Position numbers and translations under genes: made by a program
In this document: piece after piece, positions 10,245 through 22,277 of the stretch
Numbering within the stretch: position 1 is the first letter of the stretch
How the letters are laid out: each line of letters starts with the position of its first letter
Notes under the pieces: model-generated
What the model saw: the letters and a program-made list of their open reading frames with translations, nothing else
Told to the model about the DNA's origin: nothing
The model's database searches: none
Source of the DNA: Begonia masoniana
Taxonomy: Eukaryota > Streptophyta > Magnoliopsida > Cucurbitales > Begoniaceae
NCBI GenBank assembly: GCA_022432975.1
Contig: CM039509.1
Coordinates: 42,318,209 to 42,382,208 of the forward strand
Reading direction: 5' to 3'
Length of the DNA: 64,000 nt

Positions 10245-10370
10245 TGTCCCGCCCGCTCGGCTCGGGTCATACAGGCAAGTCGAGCCGAGCTCAGACATCC
10301 CAGCTCGCAAGCCCGTCAATGACCGGGCTCAACGAGCCTGCTTGCGAGCTGGCTCGTCAAGCCCAACTTG
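10245..10370 (+). repeat. hAT1 5' subterminal GCTCG-rich region
   Basis: Multiple short CTCGGCTCGG, GAGCCGAG and AGCTCGCAAGCC motifs in both orientations right inside the terminus. Mirror-type repeats occur at the other hAT1 end and at both hAT2 ends. Subterminal repeats are known transposase-binding sites in Ac-type hAT elements; the role here is inferred. Confidence 0.6.
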
Positions 10371-10539
10371 GGTCCTGAGGAGTGCGCTGAGCCCTCTCTG
10401 ACGCGGCGACACCTGACCATTGATAATCTCCAACTCTTCGATGTCTCGGTCAATCCCAACTTCGATGCCCAGGTCAGGGCACTCTCCGGCGACTCTCTGA
10501 CGCTCGACAGAAGACACGAATGCAATAAAACAAAACTAA

Positions 10540-10815
10540 ATGCTAATTGATCGGCTCTGTGCCTCTGCCTCTGGCCGTATGTTAAAATTTTGGGAAAGAA
10601 AAATGAAAAGAAATGTGAATCATAGCCGATTGATCGGCTATCCTGCAATTGTAATGAAATAAGTATACTTGATTAGTTGATTATATATTTATATTTATTG
10701 TGATTGTGATATAATATTATAATAACAATTAACAAATAACATTAACAATTAACAATAAACAGAAATATGATCGATTGATAGGCTATTTATGAGCGATCAA
10801 TCGGCTATTGCTCGT
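10540..10815 (+). repeat. hAT1 5' arm with CCGATNNATCGG palindromes
   Basis: Holds the perfect inverted repeat AGCCGATTGATCGGCT (10624-10639) and related pieces near 10548, 10770 and 10795. The same core recurs in the array at 22671-23195 in the 3' arm. Between them is AT-rich sequence without a gene. Confidence 0.65.
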
Positions 10816-11006
10816 TCAAAGCAAGTGGCGACCACTAATGTAATTGGTCAACACATAAAAAATCATTTTATTCAGAGTGTTGACAAAAACCCCTAACTCT
10901 CGACATTTCTCTCTCGAGTCTCGACTGTCATTGGCTATTTTCGACCATTCCAATTCTGCGCCATTTTCTTCTGATATTCATCTCTTCTCTTCATTTTATA
11001 CCTCTA

Positions 11007-12290
11007 ATGGCTTCATCATCTCGCAGCAAACTCATCATTCACAAAAGGAGATCAAAGAATGCTACTCTAGCCACTGAAATTGACCAACAACCTACATGGC
11101 CTTCTCTTTTATTCAAGAATTCTAATTCATTGAAACGGTATGATGATGATTTCTAGTTCAAACCCCTGATTTTAAGTAGAAGAGTGGAATTTTATGATTT
11201 ATATAGCTTAAATTTGGAACAGCCATTAAAGGCTTTGGGGTTGTATGAGTTGTTCGATTTTGATGGATCTTACATTGAAACTACAATGAGAATGTTCTAC
11301 GCAAATTTAAAACATTCTTTGAGGCCTCTCAAAATTATTAGTTATGTGTATGGAAAACACATAGAGATATCCCCACGTTCAATAAATATAATTTTAGAAT
11401 GTGAGTTCAACAACGAGGCTGAATGTTATTATGAGGCAGCAAAGGATCTTGATTTTGTGGATACTAGCGATGAAACTGAATTTTTGAGAATGATTGTTAA
11501 GGATCCAAATCAATTCCTTCCGTTGAAACCAAAAGCTAAGGATTTAAATGTATATGCACGACTCATCCACTACATGATTACATACAATCTCTTACCAAGA
11601 GATGGACATAGAGATTATATTAGTGGGATGGATCTCTATGTTTTGTATAAAATCTTTCGAGGAGAATCATTTAATGTTGGGTACATCATTTTGAAACGGA
11701 TGCTGCAAGTATTCTCCAACTCGGCCAAGTCCTTACCCTTTAATCTTCTTCTAATGAAGATTTTTTAGGTTAATAGTGTCCAAATTCCTAGGTCAGCAAC
11801 TCGATTACCTTTGAAGAAAACTGACATCTACACCACTTCCTCTCTAGCAAGAATAGGGATAGTACTCAATGCAATTGAGAAGTTGATTTTCAAAGGAGAA
11901 TAAGCTGGTGCATCTGGGGCTTGGGTTGTACCCTCACATATGGAAATTGACGAGGGTGGTAACGAGCAAAGACAAACTACTGAACCCTCATCCAATGCAT
12001 CTATAGGAAGCTTCTCTCACCTTGAGAAAAGGGTCAACACGTTGGAGGCAAGTATAGCTAGCATTGGCACCGCTTTTAACTCCTTTCAGAACCTGATTCT
12101 CGATCGCTTTGATCAGATGGAAGCTCGGATGGACGCGATGGCAAATGAACTCCATGAAGAATTCAATGAGGTTCACCAGCATCTTGATTATCTTCAAAAT
12201 TATTGGGATGGCAGAATATACCCTCCAGTCGATCCTCCAGTCGATCCTTTTATTCCTTTTGACGATCCATGTTACTCTCCATCTCAGTGA
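11007..12290 (+). pseudogene. Accessory ORF a: putative plant transposon protein (Transposase_32-like)
   Basis: One frame from the ATG at 11007 (MASSSRSKL) to TGA at 12288-12290 of about 427 codons, broken by three in-frame stops (about 11153, 11766, 11900). The middle (RPLKIISYVYGKHIEISP, later YARLIHYMITYNLLPRDGH) resembles the widespread plant domain often labelled 'putative plant transposon protein': a V(Y/R)GK..IS entry, and a helix pair around a long-range Y..LLP motif. The C-terminal part (from 11940) is a coiled coil (LEKRVNTLEASIASI) followed by a Pro-Val-Asp tail. It sits upstream of and parallel to the hAT1 transposase. Its biochemical function is unknown. The family call is from remembered motif patterns and would need a profile search. 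Confidence 0.6.
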
Positions 12291-12299
12291 CATTTTGTT

Positions 12300-12780
12300 T
12301 TTGTTTGTGTGCTTCTCTTAGTTTATGAAAATTATAGTGAGTATGTAAATTGTGATTATTGAAATTTGAATGATTGAAAAATGAAAACTAAGTTACTTAT
12401 TTTCTTTCTTTTCTTTCTCGTACATACAGTTGTACTTATCTATATCTGTATTGGAGTCACTTTTGCAATGTTTAAAATAAAATGTTAAGGACTGCAATTA
12501 TTTTTTTTATAATGTCAAAAGAAGTGTCGACCAAAACTCACTAGTGGCGACCATAAAGTGTGACAAATGAAAACAGAAATTACAGAAGCAATTCAAGTGT
12601 CGACCAAAACTCACTACTGGCGACCATAAAGTGTGACAAATAAAAATAGAAATTACAGAAGCAAGTGTCGACCATAACTCACTAGTGTCGACCCCAAGTT
12701 TTAATTGGTAAAACAGAGCCAATTCCAACGGTAACATTAACAATGCAACGGTAACAAGAACATTACTCTAGCTGAGTCGC
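12300..12780 (+). repeat. Tandem GTCGACC repeats upstream of hAT1 transposase
   Basis: 12522-12712 holds about 2.6 copies of a roughly 70-bp unit containing GTGTCGACCAAAACTCACTA, GGCGACCATAAAGTGTGACA and ACAGAAATTACAGAAGCA. A related phrase, AGTGGCGACCACTAATG, occurs at about 10824. No gene is seen between the accessory ORF and the transposase; 12790-13190 looks like a transposase leader with a CT-rich stretch and a possible intron. Confidence 0.7.
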
Positions 12781-13192
12781 TGAGATTCTGTGGCCGTTGC
12801 TCTCCCCCTTCACTAGTTCACTCCATTTTTTCTATAAAGTTTTAATCCTCCCTTCGTTTCTTTTCACCTCAATCTCTCAATCTCTCTCAATTCAATGAAT
12901 TTACTACTCCTTAGATTGCTCTTTTGTACTCTACTCTCTACCTCTCTGTACTCTGCTCTCAATCCATTCTGTGATTCAAATCTTCAATAAGGTAAAATTT
13001 AGTTTATTCTTTTTATATTTACAAAATTTTTAATTATATTTAATAGTTATACATTTGTACTAACATACATTAGTTTATTTTCATAGGTTTCGTATACGGT
13101 ATAAGTGATCAATTCATACCATTCCATACAAGACATAAAATCTCTTGTTGGAAATTTGTTCTGGTATCATTTATTTGAAATTATTTTTAATT

Positions 13193-15021
13193 ATGGATCC
13201 ACGTGATTATAACATTAATTTTGAAGATGATATTGAAGAAACTAGGGAAACTGCATTTTCAATAGGACAATCATCTGCACAAGCATCCACTTCCACCTCA
13301 TCACCTCAAAAAAAAAAAAACAAAATTTTTGAGGTATGGAAACATTTTGTAATGAAAGATAATAAAATAGGTGGAAAAATAGAATCTAGAGCTCAATGTA
13401 AATATTGTATTAAAAATTATGCATATGTTTCTGGTAGTTCAACCACCTCACTAAATAGGCATTATCAAAAGTGTCATTTAAACGAGCAAGTTAGAGATCC
13501 TACGCAAAGATTATTAAATGCTAGTGGTAGTGGCACTTTTAAGTATTCACAAAATAAAATGAGAGAAGGAATAGAAAAACTTGTAGCACAATGTGAATTG
13601 CCCCTAGCGTTTACTGATACTGTTGAATTTGAAAATTTTATAAAAGAATATGCTACTCCTAACTTTAAACGTGTTCCTAGAAGTACTACTAGAAATGATA
13701 TCATTAAAATATTTAATGATATGAAAAATGAACTAATTGTATTTTTTTCAAATGCTCCTTCAATGTCTATTTGTATCACGTCTAATTTATAGAGTGCATG
13801 TAATTCTATAGGATATGTAGTTGTAACTTCTCATTTTATAGATAACTCTTGGCGATTAAATAAAAGAATTTTAGGATTTCGTAATTGTGAATATCCCTAC
13901 ACTGATATTATAATTTATAAATATATTGTTACGATATTACAAGAATATTCTATCAAAGATAGAATATTTAGCATAACACTTAATAATTCTAGTGCGAATG
14001 ATGCTGCTATTTCTCATTTTAAAAATTATTTTCAATTACATACTACTCACGATTCTCTTTTTCATATGAGATGTGTTTGTCATATTTTAAATTTAGTCGT
14101 TAAGGATGGTATGACATATATTTCACCTCATATTGAATCAATTAGATCTGCAATTTCTTATATAATTGGATCTAATTTGAGGCAACAAGAATATAGAGAT
14201 TTTTGTAAAGCTGCTCAACTTAGACCAAGAAAATTAAAAACTGACGTAGATAATAGGTGGAATTCTACTTATTTAATGTTGGAAATGCTAGGCCATATTG
14301 GAAAGTTATCTGTACTTTTATTAGTGAAAAAAATCAAAGTATTAATCTTAATAAATCTAGTTGTGACGTAGCTAATATATTTCTTGATTTTTTTAAAACC
14401 ATTTTATGAGGCTACAAATGAATGTTCGGGAATTTATTATCCCACATCTCATCTTGTTCTTCCAATTTTTATAAACTTAACAGGTAATTTTGTACAATAT
14501 CGACATATAGATGAATTTAAAGATATACTTAACAAAATAGAAACAAAATTTAAAAAATATTGGCTTGATATCCCTCTTATTTTTTGTTATGCATGTATAA
14601 TGGACCCTAGATATAAGTTAAGAGGTGTATGTCTCATTGTTAATAAAATTTCTAATAATTTACGTACTCCTTCTTTATTTTCTGTAGATCAAATAACTCA
14701 TGGAATTACTAATTTGTATTTTTCTTATAAATCTAAATATTCAAATCTTAGTTGTAAAGTTTCTTCACATGCTGCTAGTTCAAGTAGTGGTGGTGGAAAT
14801 ATTGTAGCTTCACAGTTTAGTATTCATGATATCTGGAACCAATTAGATACAGATGCATATTCTAGTTCTATGCGAAATGAACTAGAAATTTATTTTGATA
14901 CTCGATATCAATTTTCTCGAGAAGAAAATTTTGATATTTTAAATTGGTGCAAAATATTTTCTACCACCTATCCTATTCTGTCTGTAATGGCACGGAATCT
15001 ACTAACACCTTCGGTCTCAAC
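13193..15021 (+). pseudogene. hAT1 transposase, N-terminal and central part
   Basis: The ATG at 13193 starts MDPRDYN. Residues about 45-105 form a BED zinc finger (VWKHFV, CKYC, LNRHYQKCH). The RNase-H-like core follows with HILNLVVKD and DNRWNSTYLMLE. The frame is broken by TAG near 13790 (hAT2 has Trp at that site) and by a frameshift near 14350, resuming at 14384. In the first catalytic motif the usual Asp is Asn (ITLNNSSAND, about 13975-14005), whereas hAT2 keeps ITLDN. The coding part stops at the TSD TCAAC (15017-15021), where solo LTR A is inserted, and continues at 22278. Confidence 0.9.
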
Positions 15022-16379
15022 TGTAACACCCGGTTTTCATTAACCGATTTATCTTTTTCCATTTATAGAGAATGTTTTATAATTGAAATATGGGTGATTT
15101 AGTGATTAGGTTAACAAGTGATTGAGCAAGGATAAAATGGTAAATTGTAATTTATTGTGGATAACGCATTTAAGGGAGGGTTTAATGAGGTTTAGCCGCC
15201 ACTGTTCCCTCATTTTCCTCTTTGGGTTTTCAGCTCAGGCAGTCGAGCTCTCTAGGCGATTTTCCCTCGCCCGATTATCCTTCAAACTAGGTAAGTTTTT
15301 CTTTCGTTATCTTGAGATTTTAGTGGCTATATAGCAGAGAAAGTACAATGCGTGTATTTTTGATAAGGCTGCGAGTGTGTTGAGTTCGGGTTTAGTGTTG
15401 AGAATGTTCGATAACCAGAGTTTTCCAAACTAGCTCCTTAGGTTTCTGAACGATATAAGGTTAAGGTTAGTGATGATCTAATCGGTATTCTGCTTATGAC
15501 ATTAGGTGTACAAAGCTTCCCGAGTAGTGGTAACCAAACAATTTCCAGGAATCCAGGTAAGTAAAGTATGCATGTGCCTTCGGCCTACATCACAAAACAG
15601 TAGGGTTATGCATTTTGTGAATGATTTTGTATGTCATGCATCATGTTTTTGAAAGATTACGAAAATGAATTTCCATGTAAGAATGGTGAGGCATGAACTG
15701 AATGTGTCAGATCAGCTATTAAGGGAATTCATCCGCCCCTTAATAGAGTAGAGGATGTATGACATTAGGAGAACTGATCCCACTCCCAAGGGAACCAATG
15801 GATCAGATCAGCTATTAAGGGAATTCATCCGCCCCTTAATCGAGTAGAGGATGTATGACATTGGGAGAATTGATCCCACTCCCAAGGGAACCGAGGGATC
15901 AGAACAGTTTATGAATATATGTGTATGCAACTGAGATGAGAAAGTAGAAATTGCATGTTTAGGAATTTATGTTTCAGCAATTCATTTCATTCCTGCTTTA
16001 CTTACTTAGCATTAGGCTAATAGATGAGTTTTGTGATGTAGGTGTTGAGGATACTGCAGGTGAATTCTCTGAGTTCACTGAGGGATAGGCTGGTTGGAGG
16101 AGCACATTCATGTTTCGGCCAGGTAAACTGATGAGGCGGGTTAACTGGTGTCAATAATCTGAAAGTTTAGTTGACAGTGTTCAATTTAAATTTGCTGAGT
16201 TTTCATGACAGTAGTGATTTCGATGTTTTGAATACGTTTTGAGTTTCCTTTTTCTGATAATAGTATTCTGTTGGGATTTAATGTTGGCACTCACTGGAAT
16301 TTTAGTAATGTGATGATTTGAAATGTTTTTGAATGGTTTTAGTGAAGTGAGTAAATTCTTTTCTGTAGGTTGAGTTGTT

Positions 16380-16815
16380 GTTCTGTTGTCTATCGGAAGA
16401 TGTCTTCAGTGGAAGCCATCGGATGATATAGAACGAAATTTGTCGTTTAGTGACCGGTGGATGTCGTGTATTAATCCACCGAAAAATGTAGAAAATGTTT
16501 TGTCGTTTAGTGATCGGTAGATGTCGTGTGATAATCTACTGGAAGATGTAAGAAGTGTTTTGTCGTGTAGCCACCGGTGGATGCTGTATAGCGTCGATCA
16601 TCCGGCTGACGTCACCGGAAGGTGTAGAGCGTATTTTGTCGTGTTGTCCTCGGATGATGTCTTCTGTTGTCGTTTAGTGACCGGTGGATGTCGTGTGTTA
16701 ATCCACCGGAAGATGTAGGAAATGTTTTGTCGTTTAGTGACCAGTGAATGTCGTGTGTTAATCCACCGGATGATGTAGAAAGTCTTTTGTCGTTTTGCCA
16801 CCGGATGATGTTTTC
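16380..16815 (+). repeat. About 60-bp tandem repeats in solo LTR A
   Basis: Six or seven diverged units with TTTTGTCGTTTAGTGACCGG, GTGGATGTCGTGTG and CCACCGGAAGATGTAG. One exact TGACGTCA is at 16607. The reverse complement of this motif set forms the arrays at 20134-20625 in LTR A'. Confidence 0.8.
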
Positions 16816-17627
16816 CATTTTTTGCTTCAGCCCCTTTTTGTTGACTTTGTTCAGCGGGCGATGCGTTTGACTTTTGAAACTCATGAAGTGTTTTGCGATT
16901 TAATCCTTTATTCCTTTTGCCGATTATCCCCAAAATTTTAACTGAGTGTTTATGTAACACCCCGCGTTTATTGAACCCGGTTTGTTACTCATAACCCGAA
17001 TATTACTAAGAAAACTTGGACCAAATTTAAAACTTCGTACAAAAATTCAAAATTTGGACATTTGATAAAACATGTAAACTTACAGCGGAAATCGTTTAAA
17101 TAAAAAATAAAACTAACCAAAAACCATATAAAAAAAAACGTTGGAAATGTTGAGAAACAATCGATTAAGAAGCAAAGGTTTAACCCGTGAAAATACTTTG
17201 AAGGTTGGAAAAGTCAAACTCGTCGTCCGCTGAACAAGGTCAACGAAGGGGGAAGGCTATTTGAAGACTTCATCCGGTCGCTAAACGACAAAACTGTAAT
17301 ACCCCGCTTTACGGAATATTATTATTTTAATATAAGTGGCATTTTTGTAAATATGCTAAATCAGGTCCGTTTTACGAAAAGAAAGCGTTATTAGGATCCT
17401 ATCGATTTATTGGAATTTTAAGGAAATTACGAGAATTTTCGGAGTAACAACGATATATTTCGATTAATTACGTTTCTCGTAATATAATTTTAGTAAAAAT
17501 AGTAAACGAGGTCCGATTCACGAACGGACAGTTTTAATAGAACCCAGATAATAAGTTGGATTTATCGGCGAAATAAGAAATTCGAAACAGTTGAAAACAC
17601 GAGAGGTAGTGACGTTCAATAAAATAG

Positions 17628-17630
<3 letters not shown>

Positions 17631-17678
<48 letters not shown>

Positions 17679-17680
17679 TA
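17631..17680 (+). repeat. (ATT)n microsatellite
   Basis: An uninterrupted run of ATT triplets of about 48 bp inside solo LTR B. Confidence 0.95.
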
Positions 17681-17710
17681 AAAAATAAAAAATAAATAAA
17701 CAATAGAAAT

Positions 17711-17738
17711 CGACAGAATAGCCGAGGCTATTCTGTCG
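17711..17738. repeat. Perfect 13-bp inverted repeat with 2-base loop
   Basis: Arms CGACAGAATAGCC and GGCTATTCTGTCG around GA, about 417 bp into LTR B and just before the GC-rich leader-like segment. Likely to fold in RNA. Confidence 0.9.
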
Positions 17739-18819
17739 AGCCCGAGCCCGAGCGCGAAGGGAGAGGAGAGGAGAGGGAGACGACGGCGACCGACGGCCGG
17801 TTCATCGGCGTTCTCCGACGTTCTCCGACCAGACAACGGCGGCGTGGGGCTCCGGCCTGTTTCCGTGCACGAACCGAAGGTATGGCCGATTTTCTCCCTG
17901 TTTTCGGTTCGATTTAGGGCCGCGAAGAACGAGCTCGATTGAGCTCTGATTTCCGGCGGCTTTTGGCCGTTCTTGGCGTCAAATGACCGGGCTTAGGCCG
18001 GCGAAGGTCGCCTGGCCGTGTTGTGCTCGAATTGAGTGAAAAATCAGAGAACCCGATTTGGGGATTTCGGGTTTTGGTGTGTGTAGCCTCTGAATTTTGA
18101 TTGTTTATGCTAATTGAGGGTGTGAGTGGTTGATTGGTGAAGAAATTGATGAGAATTGATGAAAAATCGAAAATGGTGAAATTCCCGGTTTAGGGCAGAT
18201 TCGGGTTTTTGGATTTTTGACCTAGTTAGAGTTGTTTGTTTTAAAATTCCTTTTGTCAGATTAAAATAGGTTATTAGAGGAGTACGTGGCCGCTGGAATC
18301 GTTCGATTCCGATAACCGACGCAAAAGTTACGCGCGTTCGAAGTTTCGGGTCGGTTTTACCGAACCCAAATTGGTGGTCCGTTTGGTTAGGTTTTAGTTG
18401 AGTTAAAGCTTTAGGAAATTCCTTAGTTAAGAATTTTGTTAGTTTTGAACATTAAATTGTTTAAGCTCGTATTAACGACAAATTGATGAAAATTGCATAG
18501 GTGAACAACGCTCGTGGACAGAACTAGAGTTGCGACGGACACGAGGTAAGTTCTCGTGACTTGCTGTGGCCGATAGGCCTACACCATATGTCGTGTTTCG
18601 TTGTCGAGGATATTTGGAGTTATGTATGTTTATTCGCTTTGGTTGGGTAGTTTAGTATTAGGCCTTTTATAGGTTATGCTTGTATTGTTTGATGGTATGC
18701 ACTTTGTATGTTTATGTTATGCTTTTACTGTCATGCATCACTGTTTTATAAAAGTCATGAAAAATGAATTTAAGCATGAGTTCACGAAAAGAAACGAATG
18801 AAAGTAAAGTGAAAGAAAT

Positions 18820-19270
18820 GAACGAAAGTAAAGGAAATGTGATGACATGAATTGAGACGACTAATATGAGATGACTATGACGACTAATACGAGATGACTA
18901 TGACGACTTAAATGAGACGACTAATATGAGATGACTATGATGACTTACATGAGACGACTAATATGAGATGACTATGATGACTTACATGAGACGACTTACA
19001 TGAGATGACTATATGATAAATGAATGCATGATATGATAAATGAATGTATGACATGATAAATGAAATGAATGCATGATATGAAAAATGAAAGTATGACATG
19101 ATAAATGAAATGAACGCATGATATGATAAATGAAATGAACGCATGATATGATAAATGAAGGAATGTATGAACTGAAAAATGAGACGACTATATGATGAAT
19201 GAATGAATGTATGAACTGAAAAATGTGACGACTATCTAATAAATGAAATGAATGTACGATATGATAAATG
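18820..19270 (+). repeat. Minisatellite of ATGAGACGACTA / ATGATAAATGAATG units
   Basis: Two interleaved unit types, GATGACTATGACGACT and ATGATATGATAAATGAA, repeated with small changes. The reverse complement lies at 40960-41280 in another LTR of this family, so the array is an LTR feature. Confidence 0.85.
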
Positions 19271-20133
19271 AATCGAATGCACAGAAATTTATGAAAATTG
19301 CATATACATGTTCATGCATTATCATTTACGTAGAATTTACTGAGATTTATTCTCATAGGCGTCCTTATGGTGTAGGTGAACCCGAAACAGGTGAGGAAGA
19401 CATTCCTCTGTTAGATGATCACGCTGGTTGAAGAAGGATACCCGTGGGAGTGCGCTGGCGCAGTCGATGCTTAACCGACCCGTGGGGATTTACGTATGTA
19501 TTTGAGGGTATTGAGATATTCTGGGTGAATGATGGATTAGTTAGATAAATTTGTATAGTCGAACATATTAGGATGTTTGGTTCTGATTAGGTGTTAGATT
19601 TTTACGTTGATCTTTCAAATGTTTTGTTTAAATCATTAATTTAACGTTATGGGAATGCTTTTAGTTTAATTGGTAGTTGGTACGTTTTAGGGTGTTTGAT
19701 TCTGTTTAGTTGATAGATTTGTTTTATAAAACGTTTGTTAAGGTTTTTATTTGGATTTTATGAACTGCTTGGTGCTTTTGTAAACAGGAGGATATGTCAC
19801 ACTCTTAAACGGAACCATGCAGTTTGTTTTCGTGAAAATGTACTTCATTTTAATCGTGTTTAGAGTCGGATTTGGGCAGAGTTACGAGAACGTATGAATG
19901 TTTGGAAAGTTTATGTAAAATGTATAATTGAAATGTAGATAGAAATGATATTGTGAAGATGTGATGAATTGATAAATTGAGGAATGATAGAAGGTTGAGT
20001 GGTTTTATGTAAACTGTTTTTGTATGATAAATGAATTTTTTTTAAAGGTTTTCGAGGATGTTTTTAATTGATTTAGAGGCTTAAAAAGAAAAATTTTATA
20101 CGGGAGATTAGGAATAGTTTGAGGGTCGTTACA

Positions 20134-20625
20134 AAAACATAGAATTTGGTCATCCGGTCAGTCTAACAGGGACATCCACCGGTCACTAAACGACAAAACA
20201 TAAAATTTGGTCATCCGGTCAGTCTAACAGGGACATCCACCGGTCACTAAACGACAAAACATAAAATTTGGTCATCCGGTCAGTCTAACAGGGACATCCA
20301 CCGGTCAGTAAACGACAAAACATAAAATTTGGTCATCCGGTCAGTCTAACAGGGACATCCACCGGTCACTAAACGACAAAACATAAAATTTGGTCATCCG
20401 GTCAGTCTAACAGGGACATCCATCGGTGACGTCAGCCGGATGATCTCCTCATCCGAACGACTTTTCTCTATATCTACCGGTGACGTCAGCCAGATGATCT
20501 CCTCATTCGAATGACTTTTCTCTATATCTACCGGTGACGTCAGCCGGATGATCTCCTCATCCGAATGACTTTTCTCTATATCTACCGGTGACGTCAGCCG
20601 GATAATCTCCTCATCCGAATGACTT
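20134..20625 (-). repeat. Two tandem arrays in LTR A' (60-bp x5, 57-bp x4)
   Basis: The first array has units with TTTGGTCATCCGGTCAGTCT and ACATCCACCGGTCACTAAAC at a strict 60-bp period. The second has CCGGTGACGTCAGCCGGATG and CATCCGAATGACTTTTC units at about 54-60 bp, each with exact TGACGTCA (20427, 20481, 20535, 20589). Confidence 0.95.
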
Positions 20626-22277
20626 AACCCTTATCATCTGACGAGCAAAAGCTCGACATCACCGGACGACTACAACACTCGATATCATCTGATAGCTTTA
20701 TTAAAATCACATTCCGATAGAAGACAGACACAACTCTAACTACAGAAAGAAATTTTCTTGCCTCTCCAAGACCTTTCAAAAACGATTCAAACCATTTCAT
20801 TAATCAAATCCAGTAAAACCAACACTTAAAACTCAACAGGTTACTAGAATTAATAATATTCAAATTGTATTCGAAATGCCAAAATCTCTACTGTCATGAA
20901 AACTCGACCTACTCAGACTAGATCATTATCAACTAAACCTCAACACCTGCTGACACCAGTTAGCCCGCCTCATCAGTTTACCAAGCCGAGACATGGATGT
21001 GCTCCTCCAACCACACCTAATCGTCTGTGTACTCAGGAAATTCACCTGTGGTATCCTCAACACCTACATCACAAAACTCATCTATTAGCCTAATGCTAAG
21101 TAAGTAAAGAAATAATGAAATGATATGCTGAAACAAAAATCCTAAATATGCAGTTTCTACTTTCTCATCTCGGTTGTACTTCGTTTGTTTACTGATCAGA
21201 TCCCATGATTTCCTTGGGAGTGGGATCAGTTCTCCTAATGTCTACATCCTCTTCATTAATTAAAGGGCGGATGAGGTCCCTTAATAACTGTTCAGATCCC
21301 TCAATTCCCTTGGGAGTGGGATCAGTTCTCCCAATGTCATAAATCCTCTTCATCAGTTAAGGGGTGGATTAGTTCCCTTAACCGCCAATGCCGTCAATCT
21401 GAACTTGCCTCTCCACATGATACATGAAAATTCATTTTCGTTTTCTTTCAAATTTATGATACATGACATACAGAAAATACTCAAACATGCAAAAACCTAC
21501 TGTTTTGTGATGTAGGCCCGAGGGCACACACAATACTTTACTTACCTGGTCTCCTGGAAATCGCTCGGCTATAGGCTACTCCAGAAATCTGCTCACCTAG
21601 AACCATCGACAGATTATAGATTAGATCTCCACTAGACTTTATCTAACTACTCTGAAGTCTAAGGAAGCCGGTTTGGGGCTCTACTGATTAAACATTCCCG
21701 ATACATCAATAAACCCCAAACCCAAATCTCTCACTCACAGCCTTTCGAAAACACATACATTGCAATTCTTCAGCTACCTAAGCACTAGAACAGCAAGTAA
21801 TTTAATCAAAACTCACCTTGGTTGGGGAAAATCGGAGGGGAATCGCCTAGAGGATGTCCGCCGAGCTGAGAGGTAAGAGTAATAAAATAGTGGCGGCTAA
21901 ACCTCACTAAACCTTTCCTTAAATACGTTATCCACAATATAAATTCGCAATTACCATCTTGCCCCTGCCTAGTCACTTAATAACCTAATCAACATTTCAC
22001 TCAATTTTAAACCATCAATTTTAAACCATAAGATTATATACCTCCATTTAATAACTTATTTTGATTTATATTGAAACCGGGTGTTACAGTTTAAGCATTG
22101 TACATTAGGCTTGTTTAACTTGATTCTTACTTAAACGATTTCCGCTGCAAGTTTCGAATATTATTGTTTTGGAGATTCCGCTTATGTCAAGTTTTCAAAA
22201 AAAAAAATATGATTGAAATTTTAGTCATGTACGGATATGGTGTGACGAACCGGGTTCAGATAACTCGGGGCGTTACA

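Larger units (their letters stand above)
17295..20133 (+). mobile_element. Solo LTR B (gypsy), 2839 bp
   Basis: TGTAATACCCC to GGGTCGTTACA, flanked by AAAAC on both sides (17290-17294 and 20134-20138). Contains an (ATT)n microsatellite (17631-17680), a perfect hairpin (17711-17738), a donor-like GAG/GTAAGT at 18546 followed by GGCC-GATA-GGCC (18568-18579), an ATGA-rich minisatellite (18820-19270), an acceptor-like GGTGTAG/GT near 19373 and the box GTGGGAGTGCGCTGGC (19444) that recurs in the LTRs at 26261, 36624 and 40013. No gene. Confidence 0.95.
16953..22088 (-). mobile_element. Solo LTR A' (same family as A, inverted), split by solo LTR B
   Basis: On the minus strand it starts TGTAACACCCGG (22088) and ends GGGGTGTTACA (16953). 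GTTTA flanks both sides (16948-16952 and 22089-22093). Its own length is about 2.3 kb. It inserted in the opposite direction into its sibling A, creating large inverted repeats. It carries a minus-strand donor-like AG/GTAAGT near 21546 with a GCCC-TC-GGGC hairpin, and two tandem arrays (20139-20400 and 20424-20625). The short ORF at 20896-21093 is LTR sequence, not a gene. Confidence 0.9.
15022..22277 (+). mobile_element. Solo LTR A (gypsy), split by a nested reverse LTR
   Basis: Starts TGTAACACCC at 15022 and ends CGGGGCGTTACA at 22277, with TCAAC on both sides (15017-15021 and 22278-22282). Its own sequence is 15022-16952 plus 22094-22277, about 2.1 kb. No primer site or gag-pol was found, so it is a solo LTR left by LTR-LTR recombination. 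It has a donor-like CCAG/GTAAGT at 15557 followed by GCC-TTC-GGC and CTACA, an acceptor-like GATGTAG/GT near 16041, two copies of a 120-bp block with GATCAGCTATTAAGGGAATT (15710-15900), and CCGGTGGATGTCGTGTG repeats at 16380-16815. Confidence 0.9.

Noticed and set aside
18820..19270. Possible centromeric or subtelomeric satellite
   Set aside because: The array is confined to the LTR and recurs in reverse in another LTR of the family, so it is an LTR minisatellite.
20134..20625. Regular 60-bp repeats that could suggest a CRISPR array
   Set aside because: The units are repeated along their full length, there are no unique spacers, and they lie in a plant LTR. This is a tandem repeat.
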